This document shows, piece after piece, positions 31,654-43,000 of a stretch of 64,000 bases of DNA. Positions within the stretch are counted from its first letter, which is position 1, and every line of letters begins with the position of its first letter. The stretch is from positions 18,600,001 through 18,664,000 of the forward strand of contig OZ231126.1 in the NCBI GenBank assembly GCA_965153355.1. The letters are read 5' to 3'. This DNA is from Flaccisagitta enflata. Lineage: Eukaryota > Chaetognatha > Sagittoidea > Aphragmophora. The notes below the pieces were generated by a model. The model made no database searches. It saw only the letters and a list, made by a program, of their open reading frames with translations, and had not been told where the DNA came from. Position numbers and translations under genes: made by a program.

Positions 31654-32010
31654 AGATGCGTCTTCGCATCTCTATAAAAAGGTGTGTCCGTATGCCCGTC
31701 TGCTTGCTTACCCGTTTCATAAATCCCGCTAACCATCTCAAAACATTCACCAAGCACCCCTAATCATTATAGATGCGCCCTCGCATCTCTATGCATCCAT
31801 CCAACGTCTGTCTGTGTGTTACCTTCTTTTTCAATACTGCTGATTATCCCAAATCACTCCCCAACCATCCCTGATCATTTTTTGATGCGTCCTCGCATCA
31901 AAATGAGAGGGTCTGTCTGTTTGTAAATGCATCCATATGTTACCCCTTTTTAAAAGTCCTGTTAAGCTTCTCAAATTCCTCACTAACCACCCCTGATCAT
32001 TTTTGAATGT
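31654..32010 (+). repeat. Three tandem hairpin-headed units of about 115 bp (family B-like)
   Basis: Units start at 31654 (AGATGCGTCTTCGCATCT), 31771 (AGATGCGCCCTCGCATCT) and 31884 (GATGCGTCCTCGCATC). Each start is a 7 bp stem hairpin with a short loop. Each continues with a GTCTGTCTG-like stretch and ends near CACCCCTAATCATT or CCCTGATCATTTTT. The heads resemble those of family B at 37020. Confidence 0.7.
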
Positions 32011-32898
32011 CCGTCCATGATGATCGAGTAACAAATGTGAGAAAACGCATATTTGACGTACAGCGGGTGTGTGTATGTGTGGAACAGGATTATACGCCCC
32101 CGCCCTCCCGTCTGTGACGACATAGTAACTCCGCGTCACCTGTTTCCTCTGCTATCTTGTTGTATTTGCTCTCTTATCCCATAAGCAATTATATCTAGGA
32201 ATGTCACTTTTTTAATATACAGCATTGAATGAGGCTGAGGGTTCTTTGCAGAGAAACACTTGCAACCCGAACATAAAAGTTTGCAAGTTAAAACTACAAT
32301 ATGCAAAATCCAATGTAGCCAGGGGGATTTGGTAACCTCTGTTCAACACAAAGTTCTCTCTGTTCAGAGCTCAGCAGAGGACGCATCGATGCCCGATCGG
32401 ACGAATTAAATAATAGAAGGAAACAGATTCTAACTCGCCGATCGATTTTTAAGACTTGACGTTACCAGTCATCACAGTTCTTTGGTAAAAACTCTAAAAC
32501 ACCAGACAACCACCATCCACCATTTACCAATCTAGACATCACGTAAGAGGGTCATGAATGATGAGAGTAAAAATATAAGTTCGAAACTTATGTATTAGTT
32601 AACCGGAAAGATAAAGCTCAAACAACATTTAAATCACAACTACGAACTTTGAAAAGTTCAGCATCCTTGTCTAATTGATTTCAAAGCTTTTGTATGTCAA
32701 TCATATGTTTATACACTCCAATAGAACCTTTCCATTAAGCCATTTACTTAAATATTTAAAAGATTTCAAATACCAAAAAATTCTTTAAAAAATCAAATAT
32801 GTGAAAGAAAGGGGAAAAAAGACAAAGAGGACTGATAACGAGAGAAGAGAGAAAATAAAAATTCTGGAGCATGAAGTGAAGAAAATGAATAGAGAAAC
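32011..32898. other. 3' flank of the large minus-strand gene
   Basis: AT-rich non-coding DNA, presumably including the 3' UTR of the gene ending at 32899. No repeat or exon is recognised. Confidence 0.45.
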
Positions 32899-35800
32899 CT
32901 ACACCGAGCACGAATTATCGGGCGGAGGAGGGTCACAATCCGGTCTCGTGTCATCAGTTTGGTACCACACAACGGCGCTAGAATCCTCCTCGATTAAATT
33001 CATAACTTTGGTCCATTCCACTTTCATGAAGCCGATACACTGGTTCAAATCGAAAGGTCTGCGAGCGTCGGCGCCGTTGTTGTTAACGGCGTAAACTCCT
33101 TTCCCGCTTCTCGGTGCGAAGCCGCCTTTGCCCGGATGATCTGCCGCGTTGACGGCGTGGAATGCGGCCGCAGCTTCTTCAAAGCCATAAGGAGCGTTGT
33201 TGTTGTTGTTATTGTGCCTGTCTCCGTAATTTCGAGTGTCGTAGTACGGATTGTAATCCGAGGAAGCGGCGTTGTTGCTGTTGTGATGATTCGGGCGATT
33301 CCTCGTTCTCTCGCCGCGTCCCCTCGAAGGATAAGCGTGATTTCTTCCATCGTCGAAGGTCTTGGACGTGGCAGCGTTGTGGCGATCGTAAGCCATCGAG
33401 GGCAAAGGGTTCATCGTATAGGGATGAACCGATCGCTTGCCATCGGCGTTGATGATGTTGTTATTGATGTTGTTGTTAGGCTGTTCTATCGCAGAATTTG
33501 TCGCTAAAGGAGTGACGACGGATGAACCGATTTTAACGCTGGGGGGTTGATTGAATGAAGCTTTAGGTCGTGAGCTGCTAACATTACTGCGAGGATGCTG
33601 ATGCTGAACTTGACTAGGAGGGATTGTGAGCGGACGAGGCATTTCCAAGGCGGCAGGCGTTCGATCATGCGTGATTGGTGAGGCGATAGTCTGGACATTA
33701 GCTTCGGCTCCGTTGAGAGATGAACCAAGTTTGGTCGACGGCGAAGTGTATGCGGTCGAGGGGGAAGGAAGAGAAGGAAGAGGATTGGCATCTGCCGTCT
33801 TTACCGTCTCCAAAGGAGATGCAAGCGTCGCCGACAAGCACGGAGGCGTCGACCTCGCAGGTGGCTGCACAAATACCACCGACGCGTTTGCTTGCGCAAT
33901 CCCACCTACTTCCTTCAAAGTGGGTTGTTGCCGTTGTTGAGGTGCTAGGTTTGAGACAACGCCCGTGGTAACGACAGGCGGCGCTGGGGTCAGATTATCG
34001 ATATCAGTCACGTCAAAGCCGAAAGTGATTCCGTCGAGAGCTTCCGTTCCAGATTCCGAGTCTTTTTTGTCCAGAAACACGACAAACGGTTGTTGTTTCT
34101 TCCCGCTGCTGGAGGTGGAGGAGGGCGTCGTCGTGCTGACGGAAGTTGGTGTTGATTCCAAAGGCGTTGTTGACGTCGTCGACGTTTGAGCCTTGGCACG
34201 CGGGCTGTTGGCTGCTTTAGATGAAAGCGAAGCGGATGCTTCGCCGCGGGTCTTCCGTTTCGTCTTGGCGATGGATGGTGCGGGTTCGGCGTTCTTTCGC
34301 TCGACGCCTTTAGGCTCAACGTTTTTATGCTCGAGATGCCTGTAGTTGTCTTTAGGCTCGACGCCTTTAGGCTCAACGTTTTTATGCTCGAGATGCTTGT
34401 AGTTGTCTTTAGCCGTGATTTTATCCGATGATGTTGACAACGATGGAGAAACTGTTTTGACGGGAGGTTGAGGATCTTTAGATGCGGTGTTCGAATTTAA
34501 GGCTTTGTTGTTCGAACCACGGGATGGGGCACTAGTGGACGGGGGCTTTTCAACCTAAGGAGAATGATGTAAAAGTCAAAGAAGACATTGAACATGTCAG
34601 TTGTAATGACGCAGTACAAGCATGAGCAAAGTAAGGCAAGACAGAAAAAGCAGCTAGCAGAGTTGGATGCTTCGCATAGCAAAAGTTGGTTATTTCTTTT
34701 CGCCCTCTTTACCTAATGTGGAGTGACCAATTTCAGAACCGTTACCATTTTTGTTTTATCAAAAATCGTTCATCTTCCGTTTTTTAGAAAATTGCTTTTG
34801 AGGACCTAATTTGCATAATGCAGTGGGATAAAACAATATGCTGACATTGTTTGTATCAACTTTCATAATTTCTACTCTTCACAGAATTGCAATTCTGCCT
34901 TTTCATTTGCTCTTTTGTAACTTATGTTCTGATATTTTAGTTGTTTTTTTTTTCATACAATATGATTTTTTAAAACAAATAATTGTCCTTTTTGTAACAA
35001 AACTACACAGGATTTTGCTGAATTCTGGGAAATCAGTGGAAACTTTAGGGCCAAAACAAAAACGGAAGATGAAGGAATTTTGAAAAAAGAAAAATGGTCA
35101 TCTTCATGATTTTTGCTTCTCCACATTACCTAAGTAGGGTGAAGGGATACTCCCAACTTTTGCTATGTGATGCACCCAACTAGCAGAGGCAGTCCGAAAA
35201 ATCAAAGGCTTGAGATAGAAAGCAAATGAAGCGAGGTCACAATATCGTTGCGGGGGATGGAGCATTCAAACCCCATCCACACCCTCCTCCATCCCTCACA
35301 GCTCACACACACAGAACATCAAATGTGCTGCATTATAAATGCGCGTTTTCGCACTATTGAACTCGAGAGCGTAGCAGATGGACAAACTATCGGACAGATG
35401 GACCAACGGACAAAGACAGATCGAAGAAACTAAGGTAAGAGACAGAAAACAGACAAAAAACGATGAAAACAATTGCCCCGCCCTGCCCTGCCCGGCCTGC
35501 CCACGGTCAGCACATAGAGGTGCGCAAACCAGCAAAATGCACCGCCAGGGAGTTAAACGGCCTATCCATTGAATCACGAACTCTGAGCTGTGAATTAGGC
35601 CAGTCAAGGCCAATTCCACTGAAGCACGACCTCTTGCTTCAGTGGAATTGCAATTCGTGCTTCAGTCGATTGACTCTTGACATACTTTCATACTGCAATT
35701 GACCTCTTTCCAAAATACAATGAAATAGAAAGTCAAATTTTTTTTTGATTGAGTGCAAATACTTCAGTGGAAACTTGATTGATTTCTTTTAATTCAGAAA

Positions 35801-38800
35801 AAAACAAGGCCGGATACACAGCTACCGAAGTCGCGTGTGGGTGGGCAGGGGCCATATTTGAGGTCACCAGACCATTTGGGCAGGAGCGGTGACGTCAAGA
35901 AAATAAAATCATAAAAAAAGTAAAGTGTGACAGACCAACCGACCAACCGACGGACAAAGCGGGTTGTAGAGTCGCGTGCCCGCGACTAAAAATCTGAACA
36001 GTATCTGGGTCCGCAATGGAGGGGGGTTAAAGATCACCAATTCTATAAGATCGCTATCATCAAAAGATCTTTAACCCTGTAAGTTCGCTAAAACTATAAG
36101 TCTTACATCTAGAGTCTCCATACAAAGTTTCATGAAAATCCATTGAAAAATGGCAAAGTTATGCACGTTTTTCACTTTTAGGCTAGTAGGGTGGTTGGGT
36201 GGTAGGCTGGTTTGGATAAATAGTGTGCATATGTTGAGTTCTTCCATTTAAAGACTCCATACCAAGTTTCAACCAAATTGGTTAAAAAATATCCAATTTA
36301 TGTAAGTCTGTCTTTTTTAGGCCAGTAAGCTGGTAGGGTGGTAGGTCGGTTTGGCCAGTTAGCTCACTCAAACGTAAATAAATCACATACATATGTTGAG
36401 TCCTTCCATTTAGAGACTCCATACCAAATTTTGACCAAATGGGTTGAAAGATGCCAAAGTTACGTTTTTCACTTTTAGGGTGGTAGGCTGGTTTGACAGG
36501 ATAAATAGTATGCATATGTTGAGTTCTTCCATTTAGAGACTACATACCAAATTTCAACCAAATTGGTTGAAAAATGTAAAAGTTATGCAAGTTTTTCACT
36601 TTTAGGCTGGTAGGCTAGTTGGGTGGTAGGTTGGTTTGGCTGGTCAGCATGCTCAAATGCATATAAACCACATACATATGTTGAGTCCTTCCATTTAGAG
36701 ACTCCTTAACAAATTTCAACCAAATTGGTTGAAAAATGCCAAAGTTATGCATGTTTTTCACTTTTAGGCCGGTAGGCTGGTTGGGCCAGTTGGGTTGGTC
36801 AGATCACAAAAATTGGATAGGATATAAAGCGCCTTACCCTAGTACAACTTCCCACCAAATATAAACCAAATGGGTCAAAGCATAAAAAAGTTATCCATTT
36901 TTTAAAATCCCTAACGACAACAACAACAACGACGACAACGACGACGACAACACCCACCCGCCTTTAATTACAGTCCACTTCGGAATGATATTCCGTCACG
37001 GAGAAAAAGTTCTTTTTTTAAGTGCGTCCTCGCACTTCTATAAGAGGTCATGTCTGTTGGTCGGTTGGTCGGTCGGTCGGTTGGTAACGCAAACGTTTGA
37101 AATGCGCAAAACGGCTCATTCTGACGTGTTTCTTTATTCCTATCACCTTTCATGCCTTACCACATTCATTTTCATCCATCCATTCATTTATTCATTCATT
37201 CATTCATTCATTCATTCATTCATCAAAAACGTTCATTCACAAGTTCTTAATCATGCGAGGCGCACTTATTGGCCTTAACTTGGCCTTGTTTCTAAATTAT
37301 CATCTTTGAATATCTTTATCTTTTTTCTTTTAATTTTCATCTTTCTTTTGTCATAAAATCTTATCATATTTCTTTTAAGTGCGTCCTCGCACTTCTATAA
37401 GAGGTCATGTCCTTCGGTTGGTCGGTCAGTTGGTTGGTCGGTCACGAAAACGTTTGAAATGCGCAAAATGGCTGATTCTGACGTATTTCTTCATTCCTAT
37501 CACCTTTCATGCCTCACCACATTCATATTTATTCATTCAATTATTCATTCATATATTCATTCATTCATCAAAAACGTTCATTCATAAAACCTTAATCAAG
37601 CAAGGCGCACTTATTGCCCTGTTTTTTTTTTTTTTTTGAAAGAAAATAAGTTTTCTCACATGCTATTGTGTTTTTCAAAATGATAAACTCAGCAAATATA
37701 ATAAATCAAGAAGTAGTAGAGAGTGATGAAAAAAATAGCTCTAGGAGAAATAGAAACAGATGAAAAACAAGGCCGGATACACGGCAATCCAGTCGCGGAC
37801 GGTTGGGCAGGAGCAGAAAAGCAAAAACCGCTCGGAATTCAAAAATGTGACTGACCGAATACGGACCGACATACCGACCGACACGCCAAGGTGTTGAGTC
37901 GCGTGTCCGCGACTAAAAAAAGAAGGAATTTCTTAATTTCTTCAAATAAGCATAAAGAAGAAATAACTTTGACTATATTTACTACTGTGGCAAAATCAGC
38001 TACGACGTCGTGCTTCAGTGGAAATGATTTTAACTAAAGCACGATTTTCGTGATTAAAAGGATGCCCCAGTTAAACTACTGAAAAATGGGATAAAAAATT
38101 TTGATTCTTTTTCACTTTCCCCTGACAAAAAAACAAGGCCGGATACACGGCTACCCCAGTCGCGTGCGGGTGGGCAGGGGCCATACTTGAGGTCAGTGGA
38201 ACATTTGGGCAGGAGCAATAAGGCCAAAACCCCCATTAACGCCGAAAAAGTAAAGTGAGGGACGGATGGACAAACCGACGGATGGACCGACGGACCAAGG
38301 GAAGGTAAAAAATCCTCAACAAGACCTGAAATTGCTTTTTAATACCACAAAGTACCGATTAAATTGCGAACCGGGCCACTCCCATGAATATGGGGGCATA
38401 ACAGAACGTCTGCTGTAGCACCCCCCCTTATTTTAAGGGAGTACGAGTGTAGGGCAAGTCAAAATCTCGCCTCAGATGCTTGATTTTCATGTCAGTGGGC
38501 CCAAAATATGGGGCTGTCACTCAAAAAATACCCTGCGGATGGCCCCAAAAACCGATTTTCGCATTATTTATGTTGTTTTATTAGCGTCTTTTAGCGTTTT
38601 TTCAATTTTTTTTTCTTTTTCAAACTACTGTTGTTCATGCCATGCCTCAGTAGCATTCTTCATCCTTTGGAAAAAAAACAAGGCCAGAAACACGGCTACC
38701 CCAGTCGCGTGTGGGTGGGCAGGGGCCATAATTGAGGTCAGTGGAACATTTGGGCAGGAGCAATAAGGCCACATTAACGCCAAAAAAGTAAAGTGTGACA

Positions 38801-39999
38801 GAGGGACGGACCGACAGACGGACCGATGGACCAACGGACCGATGAACCGACAAAGCGGGGTGTAGAGTTGCGTAGCACGCGACTAAAAATAACTAGAAAT
38901 TTTAACTATCAGCAGGTAAAAAATGATAAGAATTGCAGAAAAATGGGCAAAAACGGAAAACTGTTACTGAAGTCAATATATCAAGCTATTTAGCTAGCTC
39001 CTAGCCATGATATTGATAAAACCTAGCAAACTAAGTTAAGCTAGTGATCTGTAACAAAATAGTAATTATTTTATGAATCAAATAACTTACAGCCTCAACC
39101 GCTGATCAGAGAAAAACATGTAATTGGGAAAAAAATCGAAAAACGTTTTTCGATTTTTTGAGTTTCGCTTAAGAATTAATTTTTTCTATTGTTGCTTGAG
39201 GCATTTTGAGAAAGTTGGGTCACGACTAGACTCGCCCGAGGCTGGGGTTGAAATTGGTACAGGGTGAAAGAGGGCACTTTTTTACACCTTCTGGAAAAAA
39301 TCAGGGCACTGTCGGACCAATACTTTAGGCGCTGTGAATTTTTTAATCTTTTTTTATTTTTTCACATTTTCCGCATTTTTCTCAAAGATCTTTATTTTTC
39401 ATCAATCTCAATTTTGGGCCCTAAATAACAACAAAAATGAGTTCAGCAGAGGGCGGGAGGGAGAGGGAGGGAAGGAGAGGGAAGGAGAGAGAGGGAAGGA
39501 GAGGGAGGGAAGGAAAGGGAGAAAAGGAGGGACAGGATTTTTCATTGATCTAAAAAAAAATGAGTTCAGCAGAGGGCTGAGGGAGGGAGGGAAGGAGAAG
39601 GAGAGAAAGGGAGGGAGAGGGAGGGAAAGGGAGGGAGAAGGAGGGGAAAGGGAGGGAGGGGGAGGGAGAGGGAGGGGGAGGGAGGGGGAATGAGAGGAAG
39701 GGGGAGGGAAAGGGAAGGAAAGAAAGAGGGGGAGGGAGAGAGAAAGGGAAGGAGAGGGAGGGAGAGGGAAAGGGAGTGAGAGGGCGAGGGAGGGAAGGAG
39801 AAGGAGAGAAAGGGAGGGAGAGGGAGGGAAAGGGAGGGAAAGGGAGGGAGAAGGAGGGGGAGGGAGGGAGGGGGAGGGAGAGGGAAAAAGAGGGAGAGAG
39901 AGAGGGAGAGAGAGAGAGGGAAAGAGAGGGGGAGGGAAAGAGGGAGAGAAGGAGGGAGCAAAAGATGGAAACAGGGAATAACAGAGAAAGAGAGGGTGA

Positions 40000-40068
<69 letters not shown>

Positions 40069-43000
40069 AAACTTGTGAATAAAATGAGGAGAAAGAAAAG
40101 ACTGAAAAAAACAAAACAACTTTACGATTTTTTTCCAGTCGGCGAGATCTGCCTTTACAGTGCGGCGCATAAATAAGTAGCCAGTACTTCCAAAAGCTAA
40201 TTGTATCAGTTCTGGCACTTAAAAACACTTAAAATCTGAGATTTTTAAAGATCTTTGAAAGTTCTACAAATTTAGCCCAATCCCAGACTTATATCTTGAT
40301 TTGCAAGGAATTTATACAAGTTCAAAGAGGAGAAGTAATTTTGAAGAATCTATCACTGAACAACTACGGGCAAAAGACAAAATGGACTTAGTTTTTCTTT
40401 GATAGATCAAAAACAAATCATAATAAAGACTTCAAATCCATGGGTATTTTAAAGAGCTTCAAAAACTCAACAAATCTAGTCCAATCAGAGATATGTAGCT
40501 TGATTTGTTTTCAAATAACATCAGTTTAAAGAAAACAACTCAGTTTTCTTATTGTCAAAAAGGAGCTCATTTTTTGTCCCTTTTTCCCAATATGGTTTTG
40601 ATATGCTTCTATTAAAACTAACGTCGATTCTAAACGAAAAGAGCCACAACTTTGGGATTGGTCTCAAATTAAAGAAAATTGAAAATCCTTTAATATCATC
40701 ACTAATAAATTCATCCTAACATTTTTAGAATAAGCAAAATAGTCTTTACAAAAGTGGCTACTTATTTATGCGCCTCACTGTACTGGTATAAAGAATAAAC
40801 AAACTGACCTGTTTCTTGTGATCTTGTGAGATTCGCTTCTTGTCGTTTTTGGATGCGTTCTTCGTCGGATTGGGCACTTCCTTTTGTGCCTCCTTCATGG
40901 CTTCAACCTTAATGACTTTGCCACTCTCATCTCCAATGCTTGGCATAGTCCCAGCGGCAGAGGCGACAGCAGAAGATTGTGTATCAGTTTCTAGTTCCAC
41001 AATGGCACGGACGCCCGCTACGTCGACAGTGTCGTCGGTCTCGACAGCTGGTTTGGCTTCGACGACGTGATTGGTGGAAGGATGATGCGTGTCGGCTGGT
41101 GATGAAGCCACAACAGGGTTAAGAGCTGACGGTGATTTCGCTTTTCCTTGAGCCTTTGAAGCGGCGGCGATGGAAGCGTACGAAATATTTCGCGATTGAA
41201 AGACGGGATTAGCAAGGCAAGAAGAGTCGTTTAAAGCGTTGTTGACGACAGGCTGTGAGGGCGCGGAGACGACAGCGGAGGAGGAGGAGGAAGAGGAAGA
41301 GGGAACAACGGTGACGTCAGATTGAATTACAGCGACGGTTTCGTTTGATTCCGCAGGTTTTTTCGACTGAGAATCCGCACTTGGGGTTGGTTGCTTGTCA
41401 ACGGGTGTGAGGGAGGCGGCGGCGGCGGCGGCGCCGGATGTTGCAGTTGAAGCGTTGGTGATGTCGGGTTCCTGTTGCAAATTGCCGGTAGAATTACGAC
41501 GGCCCCCTATCGCAGATTTGGTACTATTGTGGTTACTATTTCCACTATTAACGGCTGAAGCTTCGGGCGAAGTGCGTGATAAAGCGGGGAAATGTGCGAG
41601 TCCGAGATCTGCAGTGGTTGATGCATGATGAGCGGTGTTGTCGGTAGGCGATGATGCTATGGCGCGATCGTTAACGAGTGAGTTACCGGATGCAAGCTGT
41701 GGCTGCTGCTGCTGATGATGATGACGAGTGACAGCTGAAACACCTTCGGTATTCTGTAGTTCTTTATGCGAGACGCCTGAATGCGAAGAATCTTCTCCCA
41801 TAGCATCTCTCGCCATTCCATGTTTCGATGAGAAAGCAGCATGATGGGCGTTTGTATTATAATTACTACTGGTAGTGACGGCAGACGCGTGGCTACCACG
41901 TTTGCTTTTCTTCCCAGTGACCTTGGTGAATTCCCCATCGGCGCTGGCGTTGACCTTATCAGCCGGTAAATCGTCCAAGTCGTAGTAAGTGTAAAAGTCT
42001 TCGGCGAAGCCCGAAATTTCGCCTACGGCGGATTCGTAACTCGACAGACTTTTATCACTACTAGACGCGGTTTTCATGGCGTCGGAAATCGGCGGCGTCG
42101 AAGAGGAAGAAGGCGTGCCGCCGGATGCGGGAGTGGTAGAGGATTTGGTGGCCAACTCTGAAGCAGATCCGCCAAAATGATGATGGCGCGACAGATTACC
42201 AACGTCGACGGTCTCGGATTTATTGTTATTGTTATTGTTAATATTGTTGTTGCCGGATTTTGAGGAGGAAGAGGAAGCGGGATCGTCAGTGGATGATGAT
42301 AAAACGGCTCCGCTGCTTCGGTTGCGACGATGTATGGGTTTATTGTTTTGATCCGATTGAGACGTTCGCGTTGATCTGGCGGAGGATGACGACGAAAGAT
42401 TCGCATCTACGTTTCCATCGCCACTTTCTCCACCACCGCCATCTTCCCTTCCTTCACTGCCACACTCGCCATTACCTTGCATTTCCTTAGTTTTGCGCGC
42501 TGGCTTTTCGGATCCCACAGCGATATTGATATTTTTACCACTCTCATCATCATGGCTGTGGATATCTGGCTGTTGTTTCATATCACCGTCGCCCCCTTTA
42601 TCACTTAGCGACGTCGTTCCTTCCGCGTTAGGCGCTTTTCCTTTGATTCTCCGATTTCGAGGCTGCTTTCCGGAAGTTCGTTTGTCCCCGCTGATCTCTT
42701 TCATTACTTGGTCTTCTTTTTGCTCTTGTTTGTCAGCGACCGTCGGTTTTATTACATCAACGCTAGAATCTGACGGAGGACAGGTCACTTCAGGGACACT
42801 GGACACGGCGGTATTGTCCTCAACGGTAGGAGGAGCAAATTTGGCTGGGAAAGAGCCAGTTCCCACCCTACCTCCGCCACTCTTATGAGCTCCAACTCCA
42901 CCACCTCCTCCAGACGGATTATTATTATTGATATTTTTGCCCGAATTTTTACCACCGCCGGAGATGAATTCTAAAAGACTGTCAACTTGCTCTTCGCCTC

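Larger units (their letters stand above)
35571..38055 (-). mobile_element. Family E element filled with nested repeats
   Basis: The left end GAATCACGAACTCTGAGC and palindrome ATTCCACTGAAGCACGACC (35613-35649), and the right end TTCGTGATT (38047-38055) with CGACGTCGTGCTTCAGTGG, are the reverse-complement ends of the 613 bp element at 17688. Next to each end, 70-100 bp of the same interior can be followed. Between them lie a family A copy (35805), a satellite array (36070-36880), two family B copies (37020, 37377) and another family A copy (37768), bringing the length to about 2.5 kb. Confidence 0.6.

Noticed and set aside
32899-34440. Separate 513-codon gene starting at 34440
   Set aside because: Its first codon is TTG, and the frame is open back to a good acceptor at 34555; it is exon 2 of the large minus-strand gene.
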